NCBI GenBank assembly: GCA_017646785.1
Contig: JAGCLX010000047.1
Coordinates: 1 to 14,954 of the forward strand
Length of the DNA stretch: 14,954 nucleotides
DNA from: Alistipes sp.
GTDB taxonomy: Bacteria; Bacteroidota; Bacteroidia; Bacteroidales; Rikenellaceae
Direction: 5' to 3'
Shown here: in pieces, positions 7,331 to 14,555 of the stretch
Layout of the letters: each line of letters opens with the position of its first letter
Position numbering within the stretch: position 1 is the first letter of the stretch
Program-made: the position numbers and the translations under genes
Notes under the pieces: generated by a model
Seen by the model: only the letters and a program-made list of their open reading frames with translations
Databases searched by the model: none
What the model was told of the DNA's origin: nothing

Positions 7331-7403
7331 ATTATTTTTCAATAAAAACATATATTCTTGATAGAAAGTTGAAAGATATTGTACTATTTTGCAAAAAGTT
7401 TAT

Positions 7404-7411
7404 TACCTTTG
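7404..7411 (+). promoter_or_regulatory. Bacteroidota -7 box (TACCTTTG) for the BACON lipoprotein gene
   Basis: TACCTTTG fits TAnnTTTG. Transcription would begin near 7418, about 47 nt before the ATG at 7465. This supports the 7465 start and excludes the in-frame ATG at 7369, which would lie upstream of the transcript. A TTTTG lies 12 nt before the box and a TTG 22 nt before it. Confidence 0.55.
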
Positions 7412-7464
7412 TATATGCGTCTACGTGGGCAGACGTGATAACTACTTTAATTTTTTTATCTGCT

Positions 7465-8064
7465 ATGAAGAAACTATTCCTACTTTTGGCTTTGATGGGT
7501 ATGTTTGCCGTATCGTGTGAGGAGTTTGTTCCCCAGGAGAACCCTAATGATACAGAGCAGCCTGGTGATAATACTGATGACGGTACTGATGACGGTACTG
7601 ATGACGGCAAAGACGACGGTACCGATGATGGTACTGATGACGGCAAAGACGATGGTACTGACGATGGTACTGACGACGGTAAGGACGATGGCAAAGACGA
7701 CGGTAAGGATGATGGCGGAGAGGGCGATGATCCAATATTTAACATCGACGGCTCGAACAACATCACTATCGGCGCTGAGGGTGGTAGCATCGAGGTGAAG
7801 GTTACTACAAACATTGAGTATAGTGTTATCATCCCTGAGGATGTAACATGGATTAGACATACAGACACCCAGGATGCAGATGGTCACATCCTTGTGTTTA
7901 AGGTTGCAAAGAATAAGAGTGCCGATAGCCGCAAGGCAAAAATTGGCTTCAGCAAGAAGGGTGAGGACACTGTGTTGCTTTACGTGACTGTCGTACAGAA
8001 GGGCGTTGAGGAGTCTTCTAACGTGGAGGATCCCGTGGAGGATGACTCTCAGGCGTGGAACTAA
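7465..8064 (+). CDS. BACON-domain lipoprotein with acidic (T/K)DDG repeat linker
   Basis: Starting at 7465 gives 199 residues. MKKLFLLLALMGMFAVSC is a lipoprotein signal with the lipid-modified Cys at residue 18; acidic residues follow (EEF), as is common in lipoproteins exported to the surface in Bacteroidota. Residues 37-84 are twelve (T/K)DDG units, followed by one domain at about 95-185 that looks like BACON (GAEGGSIEVKVTTNIEYSV, a W near PEDVTWIRH, SRKAKIGF, VTVVQKG). BACON domains are all-beta and are found beside carbohydrate-binding and protease modules; here it is the only domain, so ligand binding is inferred. An earlier in-frame ATG at 7369 is rejected because it would add a non-signal leader and lies before the promoter box. 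serB follows after 53 bp, possibly on the same transcript. Confidence 0.88.
   Translation: MKKLFLLLALMGMFAVSCEEFVPQENPNDTEQPGDNTDDGTDDGTDDGKDDGTDDGTDDGKDDGTDDGTDDGKDDGKDDGKDDGGEGDDPIFNIDGSNNITIGAEGGSIEVKVTTNIEYSVIIPEDVTWIRHTDTQDADGHILVFKVAKNKSADSRKAKIGFSKKGEDTVLLYVTVVQKGVEESSNVEDPVEDDSQAWN
7573..7716 (+). repeat. Coding minisatellite: twelve 12-nt units encoding (T/K)DDG
   Basis: Twelve in-frame 12-nt units encode four-residue blocks in the order T,T,T,K,T,T,K,T,T,K,K,K (each followed by DDG). The T-T-K pattern forms a 36-nt higher-order unit present three times. Synonymous GAT/GAC and GGT/GGC differences show that the copies are not all recent. Any gain or loss of units would keep the frame and change linker length. 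Confidence 0.93.
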
Positions 8065-8076
8065 TCATAGCATGCC

Positions 8077-8097
8077 ATAGGTGGTTGCAGCACCTAT
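8077..8097 (+). other. Small hairpin between the BACON lipoprotein gene and serB
   Basis: ATAGGTG pairs with CACCTAT across a 7-nt loop, 13 nt after the lipoprotein stop and 20 nt before the serB ATG. No T-run follows, so it is not a standard terminator. It could be a partial attenuator, a processing site, or chance. Confidence 0.3.
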
Positions 8098-8117
8098 TAT
8101 AAAATATCTATCTCAAG

Positions 8118-9359
8118 ATGAAGAATGATAGCATAGAGATTATCCAGATAAACATCTCGGGTGAGGATAAGCCTGGTCTGACGTCGTCGTTGACAGGTAT
8201 CTTGGCGCGTCACGACGCATTTATCCTCGATATCGGTCAGTCGAACATCCATCAGTCATTGACGCTCGGTATCCTCTTTATGACAACGTCGGAGCGTTCG
8301 GGACAGATAATGAAGGAGCTTCTGTTCAAGGCCTCGGAGATGAATATCCAGATACGCTTCACGCCTATCGACGAGGAGGAGTATCGCCGTTGGGTAACGG
8401 GTCAGGGTAAGAATCGATATATCCTCACGCTCGTGGGTCGTAAGATCACGGCTGAGCATATCTCGCGCGTGACGCAGCTTATCTCGGATACGGGACTCAA
8501 TATCGACGATATCAACCGTTTGACGGGTCGTATGCCCTTGGATGAGGATGAGCGTGCGCCCAAGACAAGTATCGAGTTCTCGGTGCGTGGTACGCTTCCC
8601 GATAAGAGCCAATTCCAGAATGAGCTGATGAAGATTACTAAGGAGGGAGATGTGGATATCTCGTTCCAGAAGGATGGTATCTTCCGTCGTTCACGTCGTC
8701 TTATCTGCTTCGATATGGACTCTACGCTTATCCGCACAGAGGTTATCGACGAGCTTGCAGACCGTGCTGGCGTGGGCGCTGAGGTGCGCGATATTACGGA
8801 GCGTGCTATGCGTGGCGAGATAGATTTCCGCGAGAGCTTTGAGCAGCGTGTGGCGCTGTTGAAGGGCTTGGATGTAAGCGTGATGGAGGACATAGCAGTC
8901 AACCTTCCCATTACTGAGGGTGTGGACCGCATGATGAAGATATTGAAGCAGGTGGGATATAAGACCGCTATCCTTTCGGGTGGTTTCACCTACTTCGGTA
9001 ACTACCTCAAGAGTCGCTTCGGCTTCGACTATGTATATGCTAACGAGTTGGAGGTTGAGGATGGCAAGCTCACGGGCCGCTACACTGGCGAGATTGTGGA
9101 TGGCCAGCGTAAGGCGGAGTTGTTGAGGTTGCTATGTCAGTTCAATAACATTGATATTCAGCAGTCTGTGGCTGTGGGTGATGGCGCGAATGACCTGCCA
9201 ATGCTTAATATCGCAGGTCTTGGTATAGCCTTCCATGCTAAGCCTAAGGTGCGCGAAACGGCGCGTCAGTCGCTCTCTACCGTTGGCCTTGATGGTATCC
9301 TCTACTTCCTCGGCTTGAAGGACTCGTGGGTGGAGGCGAAGAAGACTACGAATGATTAG
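8118..9359 (+). CDS. serB: Phosphoserine phosphatase SerB with two N-terminal ACT domains
   Basis: This 413-residue cytosolic enzyme hydrolyses O-phosphoserine to serine, the last step of serine synthesis. Two ACT-type domains come first, at about 6-85 (ISGEDKPGLTSSLTGILARHDA) and 100-185 (YILTLVGRKITAEHISRVTQLI), read here in parts. The HAD phosphatase domain follows at about 194-400: nucleophile Asp199 and acid/base Asp201 in DMDST, the cap with ERAMRGEIDFRESF, motif II Ser287 in LSGGF, Lys332, and motif III GDGAND at 354-359. ACT domains in SerB proteins often bind serine for feedback control, so allosteric regulation is likely but not shown. The next gene begins inside its last codons (ATG at 9352), giving an 8-bp overlap and probable translational coupling to an envelope lipoprotein. 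Confidence 0.95.
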   Translation: MKNDSIEIIQINISGEDKPGLTSSLTGILARHDAFILDIGQSNIHQSLTLGILFMTTSERSGQIMKELLFKASEMNIQIRFTPIDEEEYRRWVTGQGKNRYILTLVGRKITAEHISRVTQLISDTGLNIDDINRLTGRMPLDEDERAPKTSIEFSVRGTLPDKSQFQNELMKITKEGDVDISFQKDGIFRRSRRLICFDMDSTLIRTEVIDELADRAGVGAEVRDITERAMRGEIDFRESFEQRVALLKGLDVSVMEDIAVNLPITEGVDRMMKILKQVGYKTAILSGGFTYFGNYLKSRFGFDYVYANELEVEDGKLTGRYTGEIVDGQRKAELLRLLCQFNNIDIQQSVAVGDGANDLPMLNIAGLGIAFHAKPKVRETARQSLSTVGLDGILYFLGLKDSWVEAKKTTND

Positions 9360-10146
9360 GCGTTTAGTATACATATTAATATGTTTGGTGCTTGTCAGTT
9401 GCTATAATGCTGCTGACAAGCCTCGTATTTGGCCCGAGCTACCGCAGGCGAATACCACAGTGTCAACCTTCAGAAACCATATATTAGGCACTCATTCACA
9501 CGTTGTTGAGGATGATGTTGTGCTTGTGGGACGTGTCATATCTTCGGATGTGGAGGATAACTTCTATCGCTCCATTGTTGTTGACGATGGCACGGGTGCT
9601 GTGGAGGTTATGGTTGGCGTGTCGCCCCTTGCGGCGGACTACCCCGAGGGTTTGGAGGTGGCTCTGCGTCTACGTGGGTGCTATGCGGCCTATCAGCGCG
9701 GTGTTGCTGTGGTGGGCGCTGAGGCGGAGGAGTATGAGGCCTACGATGTCGGCTACTTAGCTTCGCGGGAGGCTGTCGATAGGGTTGTTGTGCGAGGGGC
9801 TGATGTCGAGGTGCAGGAGCCTCGTCGCGTTGAGATTGCTGATCTTAGGCCGAGTGACTGCGGTCGTCTTGTGCGTGTTGGTGGGTTGCACCTTGTTGCT
9901 TCGACGAGCATTGACACCTTAGCGGGAGATATGCTTGGGGATGCGCATTGGCGTGGTTATTCGCTGTTTAAGGATGATGCCGGAGATAGCATAGCTGTCT
10001 ATACGCGCGACTATGCCCGCTTTGCCGATAGGCATATCCCCTTGGAGGAGCTCTCTATATGTGGCATTGTGGGGTGGGCTGCCTATGATGGTGGTAGGGA
10101 GTGTTATCAACTTAAGATGCGCTATGCTGAGGATTGCACTTATTAG
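9352..10146 (+). CDS. DUF5689-type lipoprotein, first of a tandem pair
   Basis: This 264-residue protein starts with a lipoprotein signal, MIRRLVYILICLVLVSC, with lipobox LVSC and lipid-modified Cys17. At about 45-125 is an OB-like domain resembling DUF5689 of Bacteroidota: DDVVLVGRVISSD, FYRSIVVDDGTGAVEVMV. The second half (about 155-260) contains another strand-rich stretch, DCGRLVRVGGLHLV and later SICGIVGWAAYDGGRECYQLKM, which may be a second OB-like fold. No catalytic residues are evident; proteins of this sort are probably anchored in the outer membrane. It overlaps the serB stop by 8 bp and its own end overlaps the next gene by 23 bp, so the three are almost certainly one translation-coupled group. 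The DUF5689 call is from pattern memory and should be checked by a profile search. Confidence 0.75.
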   Translation: MIRRLVYILICLVLVSCYNAADKPRIWPELPQANTTVSTFRNHILGTHSHVVEDDVVLVGRVISSDVEDNFYRSIVVDDGTGAVEVMVGVSPLAADYPEGLEVALRLRGCYAAYQRGVAVVGAEAEEYEAYDVGYLASREAVDRVVVRGADVEVQEPRRVEIADLRPSDCGRLVRVGGLHLVASTSIDTLAGDMLGDAHWRGYSLFKDDAGDSIAVYTRDYARFADRHIPLEELSICGIVGWAAYDGGRECYQLKMRYAEDCTY

Positions 10147-10900
10147 CCTTGTGGCTCTTCTTGCGGTATGTTGCACTGGCGCAGAGGAGCAGCATGAGCA
10201 CCTCTCTGGAGATGTGTCTATATCGTACCTATGCTCGCTGGCTGAGTCGCGTAGTGAGCGCGTGAGTGACGATGTGTGGATTGAGGGTTGCGTGGTGCTA
10301 AATGACAAGCTCTGTGAGAGTTATAAGTCATTCGTCTTGTATGATGGCACTGCGGGTGTTGAGGTCGAGGTCAATATTTCGAACGTGGATAGGGTAGTGC
10401 CGCTATACTCTAAGGTAAGAATGCGCTGCGAGGGCTTGCATATCGGACGTGAGGGAGCTCGCTATGTGCTTGGACTGGAGCCTACGGCGGAGTATGTCGT
10501 CGACCGCATAACGGAGGACGAGGTGCTTAATCGCATGGTGATAGATGTGACGGGGGATGCGCGTGAGCGTGCTCGCGTGAGGAGTATCGGTGATATTGGT
10601 TACGGCGATATGCTTGCCTATGTGCGCGTTGATGGCGTGCAGCTTATATCAGAGGAGCGTGGTGCGCTGTGGTGTGATACCGACGCAGAGGATAGACCCT
10701 TCGACTCCTCGCTGCGCCACTTTACCGATGGAGCGGATACACTCACCGTAGCGACACTAAATAGGTGTGACTATGCTGACGAGGTTGTGGCAGATGGCGT
10801 GGTGACGCTGATGGGTATAGTGGATAGTTCTAATGGTGAGTTGGTGTTGCGACTAAGTGACCATAAGGCATTCGTGCCAGCTTCGCCATTGAAAAAATAG
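10124..10900 (+). CDS. DUF5689-type lipoprotein, second of a tandem pair
   Basis: With the ATG at 10124 the product has 258 residues and a clean lipoprotein signal, MLRIALISLVALLAVCC. Cys16 or Cys17 would be lipid-modified; neither is a perfect lipobox. Upstream in-frame starts at 10013 or 10085 would place non-signal sequence first and are less likely. The layout parallels the preceding protein: an OB-like DUF5689-type domain (DDVWIEGCVVLND, YKSFVLYDGTAGVEVEV), a middle part with IGYGDMLAYVRVDGVQLI, then TLTVATLNRCDYAD and VVTLMGIVDSSNGELVLRLSD. This matches position by position the other lipoprotein's RLVRVGGLHLV and AVYTRDYARFAD...GIVGW, so the pair is probably an old tandem duplication. 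The stop codon sits in the stem of the terminator. Confidence 0.75.
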   Translation: MLRIALISLVALLAVCCTGAEEQHEHLSGDVSISYLCSLAESRSERVSDDVWIEGCVVLNDKLCESYKSFVLYDGTAGVEVEVNISNVDRVVPLYSKVRMRCEGLHIGREGARYVLGLEPTAEYVVDRITEDEVLNRMVIDVTGDARERARVRSIGDIGYGDMLAYVRVDGVQLISEERGALWCDTDAEDRPFDSSLRHFTDGADTLTVATLNRCDYADEVVADGVVTLMGIVDSSNGELVLRLSDHKAFVPASPLKK

Positions 10901-10937
10901 AGATGTCATAGTCCTTGTCTATGACATCTCTATTTTT
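10893..10937. terminator. Strong bidirectional terminator, 19-bp perfect stem containing a stop codon
   Basis: The arms 10893-10911 and 10919-10937 are perfect reverse complements with a 7-nt loop (tccttgt), A-rich on the left and TTTTT on the right. It can end transcription from the lipoprotein gene on the plus strand and from the recQ-rsmA-PH cluster on the minus strand, whose last stop is at 10972. The TAG of the second DUF5689 lipoprotein (10898-10900) is inside the left arm. Confidence 0.93.
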
Positions 10938-10971
10938 GTAATTACTTAGACATCTCTCCTTCATTCGCCAT

Positions 10972-11478
10972 CTACTGCTTAATCGCCTCTTGAAGATGGG
11001 TGATAAACTCCTTGCTTGAGCAGCTGATGACGAAGTTTTGTCTGCTGGTGCGTATCAAGTAGAGGTTAGTGGTCTCCGTGGCGAACATCCTAAACTTGCC
11101 GTATAGGCGGTTGTAGTAGTGGCCATAATAGCCGAAGTATCCTCCGTTGCCCATGGTTCTTGTCGAGCGAAGGATGGTCCACTTGTCTGCCACCTCCACA
11201 GAGGTTATCTCCTTGATGGGGATTGTCACGCTACCCACCCAGCGCTTGATGATGAGCATGTTGCCAAATAGGCATAGGTAGCGTGGTGATAGCGCAAAGC
11301 AGATGACGGGTAGAGGTAGGATGATTGCCATTACCAAGTATGACTTCCAGCCACTGCTCACATCGGGGATGCACAGCGTAGACACGCTCACGCCTATGAG
11401 TATAAGCGTGGTGATGATGCTCATGCCCCACACCATCTTGCTTCGACGGAATGTCGCTATGTGGTAGTTCTTAGCCAT
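10972..11478 (-). CDS. Membrane-anchored bacterial PH-domain protein
   Basis: From the ATG at 11478 the product has 168 residues. Two hydrophobic segments, about 17-37 and 46-64, form a membrane hairpin. A PH-like beta domain follows (about 65-165): YLCLFGNMLIIKRWVGSVTIPIKEI, then a Gly/Tyr-rich loop at 109-123 (MGNGGYFGYYGHYYN), and a last strand and helix with LYLIRTSRQNFVISC and KEFITHLQEAI. This build matches small membrane PH-domain proteins of bacteria, whose function is generally unknown; the loop probably lies near the membrane. A TTG at 11502 would add eight residues but overlap rsmA; the ATG, 7 nt after the rsmA stop, is the better start. It is the last gene of the recQ-rsmA cluster. 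Confidence 0.8.
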   Translation of the reverse strand: MAKNYHIATFRRSKMVWGMSIITTLILIGVSVSTLCIPDVSSGWKSYLVMAIILPLPVICFALSPRYLCLFGNMLIIKRWVGSVTIPIKEITSVEVADKWTILRSTRTMGNGGYFGYYGHYYNRLYGKFRMFATETTNLYLIRTSRQNFVISCSSKEFITHLQEAIKQ

Positions 11479-11485
11479 AGTGGTG

Positions 11486-12271
11486 TTATCTATTATCTGC
11501 AACCCAGTTAGTTAGCTCCACAAAGTCGGCAACCGAGAGCTGCTCGGCGCGCATGGTGAAGAACTTATGCTCATTACCACCGAAGTTGCCGAAGGCGGCC
11601 TTCAATGAGTTGCGCAACATCTTACGGCGCTGGCCAAACGATGCCTTGACAACCTTGATGAATAGCTGCTCGTCGCAGTCGAGCTTCTCGACATTGTTAC
11701 GCACGAGGCGAACAACGGCGCTCTTGACCTTTGGCGGTGGGTTGAAGACCTTCTCGCCCACGGTGAAGAGGTAGTCGATGTCGTACCACGCCTGCAGCAG
11801 CACGCTCAAGATGCCATACTCCTTCGAGCCGGGAGGCTCTGCCAGACGTACGGCGACCTCCTTTTGTATCATGCCCACACACTCGGGGACGATGTCGCGG
11901 TTCTCAAGCACCTTGAAGAATATCTGTGACGATATGTTATATGGGAAGTTGCCGATAATCTTTAGTCTGTCGCCATACTCAGCGCGTAGGTCCATCTTCA
12001 AGAAGTCACCCTCCGTAAGGCGGGGTGCGAAGTCGGGATAGTGGGTGTGGAGGTACTCCACAGACTCACCATCTATCTCGGCACCATAGGTCACAACATC
12101 GGTACGCTCCAGCAAGAACTGAGTTAGCACACCCATGCCACAGCCAACCTCCAACACCTTGTCGGGGTTCTCGGCAGTGCCTCCGGTGAGCGATGTCGCT
12201 ATCTTGCGAGCTATGTTTAGGTCGGTCAAGAAGTGCTGACCGAGGGCCTTTTTTGCGCGTACCTCTCCCAT
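11486..12271 (-). CDS. rsmA: 16S rRNA (adenine(1518)-N6/adenine(1519)-N6)-dimethyltransferase
   Basis: This 261-residue protein is RsmA/KsgA, which uses S-adenosylmethionine to dimethylate two adjacent adenines near the 3' end of 16S rRNA during 30S maturation. It opens with the typical KKALGQHFLTD. SAM motif I is VLEVGCGMGVLT at 39-50, the acidic motif II is YGAEID at 62-67, and the catalytic NFPY is at 108-111. The C-terminal helical domain contains VFNPPPKVKSAVVRL and FGQRRKMLRNSLK. Its ATG overlaps the recQ stop by one base (TAATG), so translation is probably coupled. Loss of this methylation gives kasugamycin resistance in other bacteria. Confidence 0.97.
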   Translation of the reverse strand: MGEVRAKKALGQHFLTDLNIARKIATSLTGGTAENPDKVLEVGCGMGVLTQFLLERTDVVTYGAEIDGESVEYLHTHYPDFAPRLTEGDFLKMDLRAEYGDRLKIIGNFPYNISSQIFFKVLENRDIVPECVGMIQKEVAVRLAEPPGSKEYGILSVLLQAWYDIDYLFTVGEKVFNPPPKVKSAVVRLVRNNVEKLDCDEQLFIKVVKASFGQRRKMLRNSLKAAFGNFGGNEHKFFTMRAEQLSVADFVELTNWVADNR

Positions 12272-14460
12272 TAGTTTGCTACCTCCGATATAAATTTAAT
12301 GCGTACGAGGCGTATCTCCTCCTCGCTATACTCCGAGCCGAGCTCCTCGATGGCGTCATCCAACGAGTCGGTCTCTGCATCCTCCTTGAAGTATAGGTAG
12401 ATGTCATCAACCTTATCCTCATCCATTATGGTGTTGAGGTAGTACTGTATGTCGAGGCGTGTTCCAGAGTTTACGATAGCCTCAATCTCTGTGAGCAACT
12501 CATCCATATCGAGGTTCTTGGCGCGTGCAATATCCTCGAAGTCCATCTTGCGGTCGATAGACTGGATGATGAATATCTTGTTGCTCGCCTTGTTGGCTAC
12601 GCCCTTCACGACCATATCCTGAGGACGCAAAATCTCCTTCTCGTCGACGTATGCCTTGATGAGCTTGACGAACTCAGCGCCAAACTTCTGGGCCTTACCT
12701 GCACCTACACCCGAGATTGTCTGTAGCTCCTCGATGGTGATGGGGTACTGGATGGACATATCCTCAAGCGATGGATCCTGGAAGATGACGTATGGAGGCA
12801 GGTCGTTCTGCTTAGCCACCTTGCGTCGCAAATCCTTAAGCATGGCATAGAGCTCCTCGTCTGCTGCGCCACCGCCCTTGATAGGACCAGATGGCTCGTT
12901 CTCATCCTCAGCATCGTAGTCGTGGTCGATGGTGATAGTAACCGACGTAGGCTTCTTTATATACTCCTCTCCGCGCGCGTTGATAGATATAAGTCCGTAG
13001 TTCTCGATATTCTTATCTACGAAGCCCATGATGAGGGCCTGGCGAATAACGGCATTCCAGAAGCGTGCATCCTTATCCTCGCCTGCACCGAAGACCTCCA
13101 ACTTATTATGGCTGTAGCTTTTTATCATCGCGGTAACTTTACCCATGAGCACAGATACGAGGTGGTCGGCCTTAAACTTGTCGCCAATAGCCTTGAGGGC
13201 TTCGAGTGCAAGCTGCAACTCCTCCTTAGCCTCCACCTTAGGCTTGGGCTTGCAGCAGTTGTCGCAGTTGCCACAGTTGGCCTCGGGGTATGTCTCACCA
13301 AAGTAGTGCAACAACGACTTGCGACGACACATAGAACTTTCGGCATATGATACGGTTTCGAGAAGTAGTAGCTTGCCAATCTCTTGCTCAGCAACGGGCT
13401 TGCCCTGCATGAACTTCTCGAGCTTCTGAATATCCTTATAGCTGTAGAACGTCAGACAGTGACCCTCGCCTCCATCGCGTCCTGCACGTCCTGTCTCCTG
13501 ATAGTAGCCCTCCAGCGACTTAGGAATGTCGTAGTGGATGACGTAGCGCACGTCGGGCTTATCGATACCCATACCGAAGGCTATGGTTGCCACGATGACA
13601 TCAACACGCTCGTGTAGGAAGGCATCCTGGTTGTCGGCACGTGTCTGTGCATCCATGCCTGCGTGGTATGCGCGCGCCTTGATGCCGTTTGCCATGAGCA
13701 ACTCGGCAAGTTCCTCAACCTTCTTGCGGCTGAGGCAGTAGATGATACCGCTCTTGCCATCGTTCTGCTTGATGAAACGGATGATGTCGTGGTCTACGTT
13801 CTGCTTGGGACGTAGCTCATAGTATAGGTTGGCACGGTTGAACGACGAACGGAATACCGTAGCGTCTGTCATGCCAAGGTTTTTCTGAATATCCATCTGC
13901 ACCTTGGGCGTAGCTGTAGCCGTAAGTGCGATGAGGGGAGCCTGGCCAATATCGTTGATGATGGGGCGTATGCGTCGATACTCAGGGCGGAAGTCGTGGC
14001 CCCACTCCGAGATACAGTGTGCCTCGTCGATGGCGTAGAACGACACCTTTATCTTGCGCAAGAAGGCGATGTTGTCCTCCTTGGTTAGCGACTCGGGTGC
14101 GAAGTATAGAAGCTTGGTGCGACCATCAAGGACATCCTGTCTAACCTGTGCAATCGCCGATTTGTTGAGCGAAGAGTTGAGGAAGTGCGCGATGCCCGAC
14201 TCGGTAGAGAAGGTGCGCATGGCATCCACCTGATTCTTCATCAGAGCGATTAGGGGCGATATGACAATGGCAACACCGTCCATGATAAGGGCAGGCAACT
14301 GGTAGCATAGCGACTTACCTCCGCCTGTTGGCATAAGCACGAAGGTATCCTTGCCCGAGAGCACATTCTGAATGACTGCCTCCTGGTTTCCCTTGAACGA
14401 TGAGAAGCCAAAATACTCACGTAATTTATCGTGTAATAATACGCTTTGTTCGGTGTCCAT
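12271..14460 (-). CDS. recQ: ATP-dependent DNA helicase RecQ
   Basis: This 729-residue superfamily 2 helicase unwinds DNA 3' to 5' in recombinational repair. Walker A is MPTGGGKS at 43-50, the DEAH box is 145-148, and the aromatic-rich loop CISEWGHDFRPEY is at 149-161. Motif VI is QETGRAGRDG at 321-330. The zinc site uses Cys378, Cys396, Cys399 and Cys402, the RQC winged helix spans about 410-505, and an HRDC domain lies at about 532-607 (RKVAKQNDLPPYVIF, ISGVGAGKAQKFG). About 120 further residues follow, helical and acidic, including MDFEDIARAKNLDMDELLTEIEAI; this makes it longer than E. coli RecQ (about 610) but resembles other Bacteroidota RecQ proteins. It leads the recQ-rsmA-PH cluster and is divergent from lptB. 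Confidence 0.97.
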   Translation of the reverse strand: MDTEQSVLLHDKLREYFGFSSFKGNQEAVIQNVLSGKDTFVLMPTGGGKSLCYQLPALIMDGVAIVISPLIALMKNQVDAMRTFSTESGIAHFLNSSLNKSAIAQVRQDVLDGRTKLLYFAPESLTKEDNIAFLRKIKVSFYAIDEAHCISEWGHDFRPEYRRIRPIINDIGQAPLIALTATATPKVQMDIQKNLGMTDATVFRSSFNRANLYYELRPKQNVDHDIIRFIKQNDGKSGIIYCLSRKKVEELAELLMANGIKARAYHAGMDAQTRADNQDAFLHERVDVIVATIAFGMGIDKPDVRYVIHYDIPKSLEGYYQETGRAGRDGGEGHCLTFYSYKDIQKLEKFMQGKPVAEQEIGKLLLLETVSYAESSMCRRKSLLHYFGETYPEANCGNCDNCCKPKPKVEAKEELQLALEALKAIGDKFKADHLVSVLMGKVTAMIKSYSHNKLEVFGAGEDKDARFWNAVIRQALIMGFVDKNIENYGLISINARGEEYIKKPTSVTITIDHDYDAEDENEPSGPIKGGGAADEELYAMLKDLRRKVAKQNDLPPYVIFQDPSLEDMSIQYPITIEELQTISGVGAGKAQKFGAEFVKLIKAYVDEKEILRPQDMVVKGVANKASNKIFIIQSIDRKMDFEDIARAKNLDMDELLTEIEAIVNSGTRLDIQYYLNTIMDEDKVDDIYLYFKEDAETDSLDDAIEELGSEYSEEEIRLVRIKFISEVAN

Positions 14461-14483
14461 AATTTTTATCTAAAAAATTTACC

Positions 14484-14491
14484 CAAATATA
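14484..14491 (-). promoter_or_regulatory. Bacteroidota -7 box (TATATTTG) for the recQ operon
   Basis: The minus strand reads TATATTTG, fitting TAnnTTTG. Transcription would start near 14478, about 18 nt before the recQ ATG at 14460. The surrounding DNA is so A/T-rich that chance matches are possible. Confidence 0.45.
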
Positions 14492-14514
14492 ATATATTTT
14501 TTTGAAAAATAGTG

Positions 14515-14535
14515 GTAACTTTGCAAAAAAGTTAC
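14515..14535. promoter_or_regulatory. Inverted repeat covering the lptB -7 box
   Basis: GTAACTTT (14515-14522) and AAAGTTAC (14528-14535) are perfect reverse complements around a 5-nt spacer. The left half includes most of the lptB -7 box and the right half covers the expected transcription start, so a bound protein would block the promoter. An 8-bp inverted repeat is not rare by chance. Confidence 0.3.
14516..14523 (+). promoter_or_regulatory. Bacteroidota -7 box (TAACTTTG) for lptB
   Basis: TAACTTTGC fits TAnnTTTG and predicts transcription from about 14530, some 26 nt before the ATG at 14556. A TTTTTTTG block ends 11 nt upstream of the box. Confidence 0.55.
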
Positions 14536-14555
14536 AAAAAAAATGCAATAGGCGA

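Noticed and set aside
7369..7464. Upstream in-frame ATG extending the BACON lipoprotein by 32 residues
   Set aside because: It would precede the TACCTTTG promoter box and bury the lipoprotein signal inside the protein; the ATG at 7465 begins a standard signal.
7480..7887. Antisense and +1 frames across the DDG repeats (such as 7480-7887 minus and 7505-7798 plus)
   Set aside because: They are open only because the 12-nt repeat has a simple composition; their products are low-complexity shadows.
11478..11502. TTG start for the PH-domain protein
   Set aside because: It would overlap rsmA by 17 nt and only add a short polar stretch; the ATG at 11478 just after the rsmA stop is more natural.
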